A stretch of 64,000 nt of DNA, taken from positions 2,847,875 to 2,911,874 of the forward strand of contig JAYKAV010002662.1 of the NCBI GenBank assembly GCA_035582835.1. Reading direction: 5' to 3'. This stretch comes from Phoebastria nigripes. Its lineage: Eukaryota; Chordata; Aves; Procellariiformes; Diomedeidae. The position numbers were made by a program, and so were the translations under genes. Positions 18,139-36,905 of the stretch are shown here, in pieces. Below the pieces are notes generated by a model. The model was not told the origin of the DNA, did no database searches, and saw only the letters and a list, made by a program, of their open reading frames with translations. Positions within the stretch are counted from its first letter, which is position 1. Every line of letters begins with the position of its first letter.

Positions 18139-20040
18139 CTGAGGGGAAAAACATTAATTTTTTTTTTAAATGAATTCTAGCTGACAATGATATATTGTCA
18201 GTGATATATTCACGTATTTACAAACCCCCATGAAGTACATATGATGTAATTATTTGCATTATCTTTAATGTTATAAAAAACAGAAGTTAAGGGATTTCAA
18301 ATTAACTTTTGCAGATGGTAAAACACATCAACAATATGCTCATGAACATCTAAAACCAGTAAGAAAATGTCACGGAAAGTGACCTTTTGTGGTAGAAAGC
18401 ATAGCAGAAATATTTCTTCACAAGTGTAAATTGTTTTTCCAATGAGTGCTGTGCTCACAGTATCCCTGCACTCAGAATGGATATTCTGTTCAGAGACAGA
18501 CAAACAGCAAAAAACAAAGTGTTCTCGCACTTAATGCATCTCAATCCCAAACTTCTATAACATTTTCTANGAAGAGCATTTTTATGGATAAGCGCATATA
18601 TGCAATTAAGCCAAAACAATTATCTAATAATTTCACTGAATTATCATTGGGGATTGGCAAAAAGTTATTCTCTGGAGATCTGAAACTTTCCTCCAGACAC
18701 TGCAGACTACGATTTAGCAATACTCCAACCTATGCAAGTCTGCTCTTCTTGCAAGTAACACTTTTTTTCCCCTTGGTCCTAGTAAGACTATGATAAAACA
18801 CTGACCACATTGCAATAAATCAGTAAGTAATAAAGTTAGTAAAACTTCGATAAACGCCTACTTGCTGGAGTAGGCTTCTCCCCACACACAATAAACTATA
18901 CGTTCTAAGTCCATTACAGGGAAGAACTATCCCCATTTGATATACACGGAGTCAAGATTCCCACCATCACACTGTAGATTCCACTCCTGGAGTAAGCATT
19001 TAACTACTCTTAAGTGCTGCAGTCCGATTGTCACAGAACCCAAGTCCATTTCTGGATCAGGTCTTAAGTTGACTTGCCGTATCCTTTTATACATGTCCTA
19101 CTGCATCTTCTTTATTGCAATACTTCTCTTGCTGCACCTTTGACTGAAAGCAATTATACTATTTTGTTGTCTTAATGATATTCTTTGCAACTAGCTACCA
19201 TTCAAAATACCAGTCATACTTATGACTTAATTGAATGACTTATTCATGGCTTAGTGGCAATTCTATTGAGGATACAGCATATCATTACTTCAAGGTCATC
19301 ACGAGAGTTCCCTTCACCAGTTTCCTTTGATAGGGCATAAGCAATCCCATGCCACAAACTGAAAGCAAGAATCAGAACTTCACTCTCTGGTTCAGCGATT
19401 TAGTAGTACTCAAGTTGTTAAGTGATCAGCTAAAGCTCGCTCTCAAGTTACCTTTGGTAAATAAGGTATAATGGCAGTTTAAAAACTATTTCTTTCAAAT
19501 TCCATCAAGAAGAAAAGGACAGCCATTTATATTTTAAGGAACACAACCTAGTAGTAGAGCAGAACAAAACACAGATACTGTCCTTCCTTTAGTTAAGGAA
19601 AGTTACTTGCGTTGAAAAGTACTGTAAATTTTCAATTACTATGACTGCTGAGAACAAGACAGTTGAAAGTCTCTGTACAGTTTTTTATTTTCATGAAATG
19701 TACATGTCATGCAGGCTAGCTTGAAGGGTCATCATGTTGCCTTTTTTGCATATTTTTTGGCAATTAATTTTGATCCATGTCTAGTTCATTTACCAGAACA
19801 ATTACACTGATAAAAGACAAAAGTTAAACTAAAAATTCTCTTCTTTGGATAATTAAAAAAAGTCCTCACTCACAATAAAAAGCTCCCACGCCTTCTTGAT
19901 TGTATTAAAAGACAGTCCTTCATTATTGTACTCCAGTTTACAATATAAATTGTTTCTTATTATATAAAGAAGTCTTAAATTCAGTGTTGAGATGGAGTTA
20001 GTTTATTTCAAGTTAAGTAGACTGAAAAGCAAAATCCTAC
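18139..20040 (-). other. PRKAG2 intron 10
   Basis: A 1.9-kb AT-rich intron. There is a small perfect hairpin, CTGACAAT-GATAT-ATTGTCAG, near 18,180-18,200. No gene or transposon is recognised. Confidence 0.85.
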
Positions 20041-20095
20041 CTTGCATCTGGGGAGATGTTCACTAAAGGTTTAAATGTCTCTTGTAAATAAAGCT
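20041..20095 (-). CDS. PRKAG2: PRKAG2 exon 10 (linker into CBS2)
   Basis: The exon has 55 nt, acceptor CACAG and donor GCAAG|GTAGGA. It encodes LYLQETFKPLVNISPDA, residues 110 (split Glu) to 128 (split Ser). The segment links CBS1 to CBS2; ISPDASLFDAVY starts the CBS2 helix. Entry and exit phases match exons 9 and 11. Confidence 0.96.
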
Positions 20096-20638
20096 CTGTG
20101 TATAGAAAATTAATAGACCATTACCGATTTATATGAAAACATTAGCTTTTTTATGAAAGCATTTTATGAATTCATTCGTACAAAATTAAGTGGAAGAAAG
20201 AGAGCAATATATGCAGTTACTTTAAATATTCTACCACTTAGGCACATTCCTCTATATTGACATTAAAAAGACAAAAGTTTTAAAAGCGGGACTAAACTGA
20301 TTACCACCAGGGGTCACTGCAACAACAGCAAATAATTCTTTACCAGTTCCTTTTCTGACAGGGTCTGCTGCAAGTAGTACTTCTATATACTATTTCATGG
20401 TATACAGTCTTTTTTTACATAAGGCTTCCTCCCTGCATTCAGCACTTCTGTTGACACCCAGTGAACCGTTTCAGGTAGAAGAATAAGCAGCAGGAGCAAA
20501 TGGACAAGCTTTTACTATTCCTGCTTTCATTAAAAAGTATGTGGAGAGGGACAAGCTAAGTCTATGATTAATTAAAAATCCACTATGCTGAAAAACTAGA
20601 ATATTTTAAATTATTAACCAAGTAGTAAATGTTCTTAC
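20096..20638 (-). other. PRKAG2 intron 9
   Basis: A 543-nt intron with nothing recognisable in it. Confidence 0.85.
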
Positions 20639-20684
20639 CCCTCCAGGTTTCTATCTTGTGCTCCTCCAATTCATAAATCTGAAC
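20639..20684 (-). CDS. PRKAG2: PRKAG2 exon 9 (46-nt micro-exon)
   Basis: A short exon between acceptor TTGTAG and donor AGGG|GTAAGA encoding VQIYELEEHKIETWR, residues 95-109, plus the first base of Glu110. The acidic helix YELEEHKIETWRE lies between CBS1 and CBS2 and is nearly invariant in vertebrate gamma subunits. Confidence 0.96.
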
Positions 20685-25535
<4,851 letters not shown>

Positions 25536-25971
25536 TTAGCATACCAGACACCAACAGAAGGGTTTCCCCAATTACTAGGAAAAAATGCAGTATAAACAGG
25601 TAGCTGGTATTCAAAACAGAACAAAAACCACACACACCAAACAAAAACCTTAAGCCTTTTACTTCTAGAATAGTTAAAAAGCTTAGAAAAAAGCTTAGCA
25701 AAACCAGATCTGTTTTTGTTTTGTTATGTGAATATTCTATGTGAAAGCCTCTGATGAAGAAGTAAGCTGATACAGCTGAAAAGGTATGGTCGCTAGCCTC
25801 AAATTTACTCCCTTTTGATATTATCCATAAAAGTTATACCGCCCCCCAAATCATGACATTGAATAAATCTGTAATAAACATAATTATCACAAGTGTCCAG
25901 TTTACGGATATAGCTTAACATTTCAAGACTGTGCTATATTCTAGTTAATGTTCACTATAGCAACAGTTGTA

Positions 25972-26098
25972 TTCCAAAAAAAAAAACCAACCAAAAAAAC
26001 CAAAAAAAAACAAAAAAAAACCCCCACCCCAAAACAAAAACACAACAAAAAAACACAAACAAAAAAAAATAACAGAAAAAAAACAACAAAAAAACCCC
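25972..26098. repeat. A/C-only low-complexity tract
   Basis: About 125 bases composed almost entirely of A and C in CAAAAA and CCAAAA-type units. On the gene strand this is T/G-rich. Confidence 0.9.
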
Positions 26099-26588
26099 CT
26101 GAAACAATGAGAGTCTCGCTTCCTCTCCAGCTTTTAGACTCACGATTTATACAAATTAAAAGGGATTGTTTGATTATTTTAAATATGACTGAAAGTTGAA
26201 AGGACTAGCTAGCCTGTTTTGCTGCTAAAGAAATGTAACCAAATCCTTTTGTTTTTTAATGAATTAACCCTCCCCAATTTCTGAATCAGAGGTTATAAGG
26301 TTATAGTGTCATTCTCAAAAGAAAAGAAAAACTTTCCTGTGAACACTACTTCTCTGAAGCATGAAGCAATCAGGCTCTAGCGCACCTCAAACTCTTGGTC
26401 GCCTGATGGTATGCTTGAGCATGTTATCACTCCTGTCCTGCCCACACCCCTAAATAGTCTTCACATGGAAAACACAACACAGAAGTGATGGTTCTCGTCC
26501 AGGTCTCAACCTGGCACAAAACTAGGACATAGCCAATCTATATCGCTACATCCGTGAAACTGGTCCTCGGTCCAAATATCATAGAAGT

Positions 26589-26604
26589 AGCAATTGCAAT
26601 TGCT
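26589..26604. repeat. 16-bp perfect palindrome
   Basis: AGCAATTGCAATTGCT is its own reverse complement. ATTGCAAT recurs just to the right (26,610-26,617). Confidence 0.9.
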
Positions 26605-28159
26605 TGACAATTGCAATCTGAACAGACCACGATTACAGTGTCTAAATTATGTGCCAAGGGGCTCCTCTCCACAACAGAGTCAGGCATAAAAGGGCTTGAA
26701 GTCAATGGAATCAGCATCCAAAAAAAGTAGGGGCAAACAAAAATGTAGGTAGGGGGAGAAGAAAGAAGAAGAAGAAGAAAAAAAAAAAAAAAAAAGTCTG
26801 CCATTGTTAGCTACAACCTTTTTGGAAAAGTTTGCAAAGCCATCCATATGATAGCCAGTGTCATACCATATTTGACAGAACCTCCATTTAGACTCTACTT
26901 AGTGTTATAACGTAGCAGTTTAAATTTCTACAAGTTAGTAAGACTTCTACTCTGCACCAGAACACATCACCTCTGTCTACATTTCAGTGATTTGCAGNGA
27001 GTGTTTCAAATACCTGGTGTTATCCTACTGTACGTGAACTCCAATCTTTAAGATTAGACTTCCGAAAGCAATCCGTATTTCTTGTGACCTCTGTGCAGCC
27101 CAACTGGTTTCTCTCTGACCATGAGAAGCAAATGTACTCTCCTGACCTCAGCAGATGACAGTTCTCAAAGCTGCCTCCTGTCTTTACAGATGCTTCTGCC
27201 ATATCATCAATGAACAGGAATAATGATCTGCTTAACAACCACCATCCCTAAACTGCATTAAAACTGAAGAAGCCGTATGGGGAAAAAAATACCCAGGACC
27301 ACAAATAAGACTGTAAGATACACACATTTATCTAGAAAATGGTTAAATAGAAAGGTCCCAGAGGTATTCAGCCACCTCACTGACACAAGGAGTCATCAGG
27401 TAAAACAAACATTACCAAATCCACCGCAGGAGCATACTAACTCATAAGAAAGACTGAAACCACAAAGAAACCCTCCAGGCAGACACATGAAGTGTTCCCA
27501 CATAACAGCATCACACTTACAGTTAATGCAGCAAAAGCTAACAGCAGTGAGCTATTTGGGGAGCAGATATGAGACAGAAGTGAGTTCACACAGACTAACT
27601 CCACCTTGGGGTAAAATAAGTTCTCACCATTCTTCATCAAAAAAGAGGAAAGTACACTCAAACTGCCTGAAACTGAGAGCCTTCAGCTTTGATATCTTTT
27701 CATAATAATAGCTATCACACGAGTTAACAGTCACTGTCAACTTATGTCCCAAGTCTTCCACAAGAGTAAGGTGTTCAAGCTGTATCACAGCAAGAAGGTA
27801 ACAGCCAATCTATTAAAGCCAGAGGGGGAATAGCTTTCTTCCAGATAGTAATCATGCAACAAAACTCCTCAAGCAAGTTTACAAACTCTGTAATTGATAA
27901 CCTGGAAAAGAAGCATGCCCACAGCAGAAAAGATGTGGAGAGCCAACTATAGGACTTCAGGCAACCTCCAAATTCTTGCTACTACTTCTTTCTCAGACAC
28001 AGTAGCAGCAAAGAACACCACCTAGCACAATGTTCAGATGGGNGAGATGATAAAATCGAGGTATTATTTTAGATTCAGAAATGATACTTCAAGAGAGACA
28101 ATTCCAAAGATATACTAGGCAAGAAGCTGAGCTTGTAGACAATCCAGAAGGAAAAGAAA

Positions 28160-28220
28160 GTTTCCTCAAAGGATCAGTTCTTGCCCTGATCCTGTTTGAT
28201 TTATTTGTGAGTTATTTGTC
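28160..28220 (+). mobile_element. possible ancient LINE reverse-transcriptase scrap
   Basis: The plus-strand translation KGSVLALILFDLFVSYL resembles the CR1/L2 reverse-transcriptase segment (Q)[16 protein letters not shown]. It is short and diverged and is offered tentatively. Confidence 0.3.
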
Positions 28221-29518
28221 TCCAAGAATCTCAAGAATCTTCAGTTAGATGCCATCTTGTCTAGCTTTAAAAAGACAGATTTTGGAAAAACTGAGGGCTG
28301 CTGAACAGATACAGCTACTGAGATAGCTCAGACTTAACTCCTTCATAAAAGACAATTAGTTCAGCTTGGGTATTAGGATATTAAACGTTTGATGTAATAA
28401 ATTACTAAAATTTAGTAAAGAAATACTTAAACTCATCCCTCTGGGCTGTCCTCCTAGACCACAGCTTTAGTGACATTCCTATTGTTTTCTTCAATTTTAT
28501 AGTAGAAAGTGTTATACAGTTACCTGTTAAATAAAATAACAACGCCATCAGTTCTCAATGTCAATACTTGTCTCTTATTTAAGTAAGGTAATTACAAAGC
28601 AAAAAACCAACTTCATTCTTACTTGCTAAAACTGCTTGCAAGCACAAACACTCATCCACTCACGCTTTCCTTCAGTTTCTGTGGTTTACCAATTTCAGTT
28701 GCCCNAAGTACTGCTTGGTGGCCAGCCAAAGCACTGGGGTGTGGAGCTGGGCTTCCATCCAGCACATTTAGATGTTTCAGTGATGTTCATGCAGAAAATA
28801 CCCACAAGGACCTTCCTTTCAGATTGTATATAATTTGTAGCCTTTGAAGATCTCTACCATGTCCCATCTTTGGACCTCCAACAGCGTTGTTAATTCTCGA
28901 CTCCACCAGCGTTGCTCTTTCTCTGATCTTGAGTGTTGGACTGGCCTGACCTTCACAAAACCATTGTTCGTCAGCCAGATCCCATAGATTGTTGCTTTTC
29001 AACACCATGTACAAACATTCTTTAAACAAAGCACTTTTGTTCTTATTAACCATGTAGTGGTCCTAACAAACACAATGAACCATTAAAAATGGGATTTATC
29101 TGCCCAAATTTAGACGTTGTTCTGATATATATGCTGACCTTGCATATTCACCGCATCTCTTCATAGCCAACCAGGGGAAACAGTCATTTCTGTGGCATGA
29201 GTCACCAACCTTAGACAGAGATTAAGTTGTGTCCCACAGATGCCATTTCCCCCCTCACTGACTATAAGATGTCTAGACATTTACAGTTAGATGAGGAATC
29301 CCACTTTACATGACTACTTGTCTTCTCCAACATTCCGCCCCTTAAGTAGAAGGGTCATATTGTAGCAAAGGAACACAGCGACTGAAATCCTACATGTATC
29401 ATAGATCACCTCAACAATAGGTGCTATTACACTACAGTGAGCAGACCAGGAACAAGCTTTTCTTACTACAGGAACTCATTACACCGACTGTGAATATGCT
29501 CAATAAAAGAACAGACTA

Positions 29519-29575
29519 ATTTAGGTTAGACAGGACTTCTAGAGGTCATCTCTTCTGCACACCATTCAAATATTT
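29519..29575 (-). mobile_element. degenerate CR1 3'-end fragment
   Basis: Plus strand TTAGGTTAGACAGGACTTCT followed by AGAGGTCATCT and CTTCTGCACACC parallels the same segment of the CR1 copy at 36,925-36,965. It is in the same orientation but with substantial divergence. The octamer tail is not recognisable. Confidence 0.65.
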
Positions 29576-32343
29576 CCACTGTAAGTCTTAAGGAGGACAT
29601 AGCCTCTTACAATGTAACAGTCATTACCAAGAAAGATTGAGGTAGACCCATACATAGAAGTCCTGTTTTTCAGGTAGTAGAATATTTGGAAAACCTTGTC
29701 CCTTACGGTTAGTGAGCTCCAAAATATCTTGATTACCNGGCACTGACACCAGAAATGGTGGTAGCCGACAGAAGATTTCACCAGACTACAGAAAAAGTTT
29801 TTCCTCACTGACGGGAAATACTGAAGGGGCACTCCTCATTATGGTATACCAGACCAGTAATCTTACAAGCCCTTGCAGAAATGCTCCCTCAAGTAAACAT
29901 CTGTGATTGAGGGAAGCATCTGAAAGGAAAACTGAGGATGAGCTTGTTTCCAAAAATTCAGTAGTACAACCAGTCTTTGTTGTAACAGAAAAACTATCAG
30001 GCCTCTGCTGAGACCTTTGTACCGCATAAAAACTGGGCAACCTACGCTTTACTCCCTTGGTCTAAACGTGTTTATGAGCCGACTGACTCAAATGCTTTTG
30101 ATGTGAAAACGTGAGGAATGGGGCAATAGTTTCTAGCCCAACATAAACAGGACTGTATTTCTTTAACTGGCATGGCAAGTTCTCTGGCTGCGCAAATCTT
30201 GGCAGATCTCCAAGAAAGGAAAAAAAAATTAAGAGTCCCAACTACTGCTATGAGGGAGAGGCAAGCCTGATGATCTAGCTGCAATAAGACAGGTTTACAA
30301 CATGTCTCCCCTGCTACTCCCTCACATCACTAAGATTTCAGGTAGTGCTTCTTCTGTATCAGAGGCTGTAAGGCAGATCTTGTACAAGGAATTCATCACT
30401 GTTTTTGTGCACTTGTTTGACAACAGCCAGCGAAGAGGCAAAACAAGGTAACTAACTACTTGAGTAATATTAACACAGTGTCAAACAGGGTGCAAGCCCA
30501 CTCGCAGGTCCAGCAAGTTATAATCTTATCTGAAAAATACTCTTCAACAATGACTGAAGGTGCTCACCTGTCTTTTTCCCCCTTATTCGCTCTCAGCTTC
30601 TACTGAAAGTCTCCAGATCCCAGGTAATGCAATACAGTCCACTGGAGAAGGCTAACCACCCAATTTTCACCTGAATAGTGGCTTGTGATACAGTATTTGG
30701 GAATACAGAAAAAACACAATACTAAGTTGAAAATACAACTTTGCCACAGAAAGCTCTTTAGGCAACCCTCCTCTTCCACACTGTCAGCATCATCTTCAAA
30801 GGATTTATTTCTATGGCATGAAAATTTTTGTCAACTAAATTGGAATCAAGGACTCCAGCATTCATCCCCGGATCCCATGATCATCACCTTGATAATACAA
30901 AAGCAGTACAAGCTAAATATTCTCCAAATAAGTCATGCACTTTTGCTTTGAAGCAATTCACACCCAGATGGCAATGACATTTAAACACCTTCAATTGAGA
31001 AGAAGGTAATTCTTCCCAAACAGAAGATCTGAAGCAAAGAATTTCAGGGAGGTGGACCAATTTTCCAGAGAATCTCCACATCAGCTTTCCAAGTGGTCAA
31101 GAGGAAACTGAAAAATACTTCTCCTAACTTGTAATCTAGGGATGACACCTATCATCAGGAAACAGTTAAAGTTCTGACAGGAATTGCTCTCTTTTTTTAG
31201 GTGATCGTTAATTGCTTTGTCTTTATTTTTCTCAAAATGTGGCCAACAAAACATTGGGAAGGATATTAAACATTAAACTTGCAATTCTCCCCCCCAAATA
31301 AAGCTGTAATTTCCAATCCAGACATCTTTTTAAGTCACAGAAAACTACAGTCCTGTAAAGGAGCTATTTTGAAAAGTTAAAAACCTCTTTTGTAGCGCAT
31401 ATATATAGTTCAGTGTTCTTATAAATTGGCTTGTTTGGAGGGACTAAACCAGTATGCCAGACTACAACCAACCATCTCAGCGTGACGACTGTTGCATTCA
31501 AATTTATTTTCCAATTGTTTTCTTCTTTGGTGTATAAATTTGGTAGAAGCATTTCCTCCTTGAAGGACTATGCCTTTAAAAAAAAAAAAAAGGCTACTTA
31601 AGGACTTAACAATAAAGTCTTTTGCCTAGGGTGAGGGCCAAGCAGGTCTTGAAGAGAAGAATTTCCTCCTTTACCTTATCACATGCTCAAGTAAAGTAGC
31701 GAAAAATTGGACAAACCTGTTTAATTGAGAGGCTACATTTGCTTTAACATCTGAAAAACCCCAACCAACAAACATCCACAAGCGGCTCCTCTAGCTCATG
31801 TTGAATTTTGGAAAGCTTACATGAAACCAGATCAAAATTCAGTTCTCTTCTCCATTCACAGGAGATGGAAAGGGAACACTCCTGGTAGGTGATGTACTAC
31901 TAATGGCCATAGAGTGCTCAGTAAAATTTAAGAGCTGATAGAGTAATACCCTTCAGACCCAAGCCAAACCCCAGAAATAATAGGTAGTGTCTTATCCTCA
32001 AGTTAAAGTATGCAGGCACATGTTCTAGATTTCTCCCCAGAGAGCAGGTACTATGTCCACATGCAGAAATCTTCCCCACACCACATCCACATGAAAAGGT
32101 CCCAATCCAACTGAAGACACCAAACTGAGACCTTAATTGATACTCTATGTCAATATACCCATATTGTAGCCTGCAATTAAGGGCTCTCCTTCTCCCTCTA
32201 ACACCACACATGCTGATTTCATCAGGACCTCTTCTAGATAGCCGCTTGTCCATGATTACAGTCAACTCTGTTATTCCACCTCAATAAGGCACTCTGCTGA
32301 TACTTACTTCCACCTGCTGTTTGAAGGGGGGCCTAAGCATTCT

Positions 32344-32346
<3 letters not shown>

Positions 32347-32383
<37 letters not shown>

Positions 32384-32392
32384 CACAGGTCT
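32347..32392. repeat. A46 homopolymer followed by G-rich block
   Basis: 46 consecutive A, then 11 bases later GGGGAGGGGGGGGTGGGGG (32404-32422), a predicted G-quadruplex on the plus strand. No retroposed gene body is recognisable next to the A-run. Confidence 0.95.
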
Positions 32393-35300
32393 GTTTTCGC
32401 AGCGGGGAGGGGGGGGTGGGGGCACGCAAGATCACTTCAAGCCAGAATTTCTGCTGCTAGATTTCATGCCACAATGGGCTAAGAGTAAGACACTAGGTAA
32501 GCCTCATAGGCAGAGCCACTGGGACCAGCTGCATTAGGAAGGATACAGAAATTATTTCACGGATTAAGATCTTACCAGAAAAAGTGCTGGTGGGGCAGGG
32601 AAGGCAAGAAGAATGATGCATGACTTTCAGTCAGCCAAGGACAAACACCTTACCTACACCCTGTGTAGACCAAAAAAATTCTGCTTAATTGGCACAATGA
32701 ACTCATATTATCTTCCTCCAAGATCCAGGAATGAATGCTTCCTATTGGTTGTTGTATACAAGCAGCAGGAGGCAGCTCTAAAAAAACCAAGAGTCTTCCC
32801 GTATTATGCTACTGATTCCAGCCTGATCTCAACAAAAGGAGCTTTTATGTGGCCTGCTCAACTGCCTCAGCCCACATGCCAGTTAGAAGCTAAATTACAT
32901 TATTCTCATACAGTTCTGTGGGACGGGTAAGCAAGGAGGGGTGTTCACACTCCTCAGAAATGCAGACAGTATATTAGTTTAAATTTAGCAACTTCGACAA
33001 GGAAAAACCTCAAAGCCAATTAAGGAACAGTCAATCCTTTTGTAAAGCTGTGAGAACTCTGTTGCAACAGCAGACCCAGAGCCTGCTGTGTGTTTCTGGA
33101 AGCAAAAGATTCTACAGCATTCTTCCTGGAAGTCTGGTCTATCTCATTACCTTGGAGAGAGGCAACACCCCAGTCAAGAATGACCTGGAGGGAACAAGAA
33201 TAATAAATCCATTTACTGAATGGAGTCAGCACAAGGAAGAGAAATACAAATCCTCTTCCACTCTTCTAATGTGGAATCCATTGCATGCTCTGCAGAAGTT
33301 ATATTTACTTCCAGCTTGTTAAACCACTAAAGAAGTTTCCAGAAGACTGTTCCAAGTATTTTTCTAGTTATGTGGCAGAAAAATAAGTATTTGAGCACTT
33401 ACTAGCATGTGACAGTTACTGACAAAAGCCTACATTAGTGATAACAACATCTGGTCCATTACCAACTTAGGTAACTTCATTAAACAGAAAGGTTAAATAA
33501 TCTAACCGTCAAGACATAAAATTGTCCAAGATTTCTTCAGGATATAAAAGGAAAGAGTCTTTAGGATTCTGAAAGCTTATTTTGATGACTGTTTCCACAT
33601 AAACATGATTTTTATTAGTTTATGAAGAAGTACTGGACAAATACTTTAAGAAGAGCTTCAAGGTCATGGTGAGCAAAAGCTACGTATGTTTTAGTGTTAA
33701 AACATAAATTTACTTTTAACAGTTAAGAGTATCATTTAGCCAAAGGTTAGATGGAGCTTTTCCACCCACAAGAGCTTATACAAACTTCACAAGACACAGC
33801 CACTACATTTGCTAACATACCATTCTTGGGACTGCAGATTGCTGCTTGATATGGAGCAGGGAAGTCCCCGTCTTACACTTACCTTTTACATTCCTCTTGG
33901 AGGGTTAATTGCTCAGTGCTACAAAATAAGCTAATCCTTCTCATCTTTACGTAGGCTGGGCAAAGTCAAAACAAATTAAGTAATAAATTTGTTTGAAGGC
34001 CAGACAAAAATCTGGCCTTAAGTAAGCTTATAGAGCTAAGCTTCAGAGACTGCTATAAGGTAGGTAAGAGCCATTTCCTTTAAAAATTCAAAGAGTTCAG
34101 GATCGGGGCGGGGAATGGATTGGTCTCTAAAAAAAATATCACAAAGTCAAATGTATGCAGTAACAAGGAAAATAGTGAAATCACATTAGTAGATGATGTT
34201 AGTACTACCCTAGTACTACTAGAGAAAAGTAATCTGACTGCTAGAATGTGAGCAGAGTGCTATGTTTTGTTGACATTTGAATTTAATACAGGAATTACTA
34301 AAATTCCTGTTTTCCTTAAAAGCATTAGTATCAGTTTCAAAGGAAAAGAAAAGATCAGATTGCTGTATTAGGTACACACCATGACACAAGTTAAAACCAA
34401 CAAACAGAAAGTAAAGGCAGATCTGGATGTCACCTTATTTCCCCAAATCATTGCCACATTAAATGCACTAACACTTGTAGAGTACTCAAATACTGTGCTG
34501 AAGACACAAGCTGGTAATGAGTAAATCTGCATTCAGGTCAGTGTTTTCCTGGAGTCTATTATAAAGATAATCCAGATCCATTTATCGAATAGCTAGAATG
34601 AAGAACAGCAGCAAGTGAATGCTCATTCACAGAGTAGCCCTTCAGAGGATAACCCTCCTAACCCCCTCAAAGGGGCTGCGAAGTGTTTGTTCTCCTATTG
34701 TTTGCATGTTGGGAGATGTGCAAGAGATTATAAAGACAGTTTATCCACTGTGAGCTGCACAGTGTTGCAACTTGCCTAGTTTCCCCACCATCCACAGAGT
34801 CAAAATTCCAAACTTCACAGGATAGCTCAGAACATCTAATTGTCTCTTGACTCCCTTCCTGGTCAGATCAGACTTTTAAAAGTTTCTTTAATGTGNGTCA
34901 AGCAAAGATAGCATCTTCTCTGGGAAAAGGAAAAGGCTGGAGCTTGTCACGAACAAGGAGTATTCATGGGTCACGGGCAGGGGAAAGCCACAGCACTGAA
35001 GTGGAGTTCAATATGATTCTATAAATCTTTATGAGGAGCAAATACTTACAGGCTACATCTGTATTAGTAAACTAAAGGGTGAAAGAACAGTCCACTGTCA
35101 GTCTAAATCAAGAGAACTGTGCCAGCTAGCACTCTCTCAGACCGTATCTGCTACTTCTCAGGCTAGGGACCATTTCAGGTAGGCTGACTAGATGCAGATA
35201 CTCTGTTTTGGGGGAAATACAAGCTAAGCTATNCTACGGCAAACTGAGCTGTGCCAGTTGGCCTCAGGCAGGTGAACAGACCTTGGCTCAGTACCTTTTA

Positions 35301-36905
35301 TTTATTTAGTATAGATGTTGCTCAAGTCTGTGCCAAGTGACACATTCTCCAGCTGAAGCACAGCACAGTTCTCCCTCACCATATGATCTGATGCCTAATG
35401 GAAGTACATGAGATATACCACTGCTTTCACAATAGCCAAGTGTAGGTGCCAGTCGCACAGGTGTATTCCTGACATGCAACAACAGACTGGTGTGCTAGCA
35501 CTAGAAGCAGCAAGATGTTTGGTAGCTGCTGGAATCGAGAGGCCTCCATGCCTTCTAACTGACAAATAAGCAGGACTGAAGAGGCTGTCAGCCCATTCCT
35601 GCTCTTTATTAGCTACTATTTCTGCTATTTAAGGCCTTCTTTCTGTTTCCAATGTAATGGCACCTTACCATCTCCTCTCTTATTCAGGGTTAAAACAAGA
35701 TCCCTTACAAATCTTTACACTAAATCCCTCAAAGACATTGAGACTAAACATTTACTTTTATGAATAGATGTTGCTTCAGCGGTATGGCTTGTGCCACATT
35801 ATATAAGTTAACATCTCCAGTTTTCCCACAGCTAACAAGAGTTTTAGAATACTTTCCACAGTATCTCATGAATAATTTTCCAGGGTAGAAATGTGATGGT
35901 GCTGTGATTGCTGACCAGTAGAGGGAGATGTGATACTGTAGTCAAATAAAAATTCAATGGCAGAATCTTTCAAAGGATGCCATTAGAACACAACACAGCT
36001 CCATTTTTAATTCTTCTTCCATTGATTGCTACTAAGGGAGGCAAAAAGTAAGCCCTTATATATTCTGGTTTAGCTCTAGCATTATTAAAAACGTGAATTC
36101 AAATCTTTGGAGAACTTTTTCAAGGCACCAGGCTTTTTTGTTTGTTTTTTAAATTAGGAGAAACATTGACTTGGGTAGGGGTGAAACAGATCCAGGAAAG
36201 ACAAATATCTGCAAAATCCTCTCAGTTTGAGGATTCATGGACACTGAATGTTTCAAAGCTGCATACTACATTTTCAAAATAAGAACTGATACAAAGTCCT
36301 GAGGTACTGGCAAATAAGTAATGTATATATTAAAAATTAAAACACAAAGAACATTTTGGAAGTTTTTGTTTAACTACCTTTATTAGGTACATTCTCCACT
36401 ATGTGCTTATTTAGCCGTTTCATAAAAAAAAGCTATTCTATTTTTATATTTCAGACACATGTATGTGCACCAGCCACACTGATCAAGCTGAAGTAATATA
36501 ATGTGTTTTGAAGATACTGAGGGTGGAACATTAATACAAGGTGCTAGGTAAAGAAATACAAAGGGAAATACTGAAGAGAAGTATTTAGAAGACCTCTTAG
36601 CAGTGTAACCCAGGAAGAGCATTCAGATCAACCTGTTTAATGTTTTCTTAAATAAGCCTGTTAATTTACTAGTTTTGTGAAACCTGCGAAGTTGGAAGAC
36701 AGTTCCAGTGCTGGAAGAGGACTACTGCTTTACAATAATATTATGACTTTAAAAATTAAGAGTAATGCAACTGGGATTAAATGTAATGGTGCAAAGTCCG
36801 AAAAATGCAGTTTGGAGGAAAAAAAGCTCCTCACCAGTAATCCAGGTTCAAGATATGGTTCACATTTGTCATATACTAGTCTGAATGAATAACTACAGAC
36901 TACCC

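Noticed and set aside
18180..18200. Small hairpin CTGACAAT-GATAT-ATTGTCAG
   Set aside because: An 8-bp arm in AT-rich intron sequence is expected by chance.
28787..29053. 88-codon minus-strand open frame with a protein-like look
   Set aside because: No family recognised, no splice or codon evidence, and it lies in intron 6; it may be part of an unrecognised old repeat.
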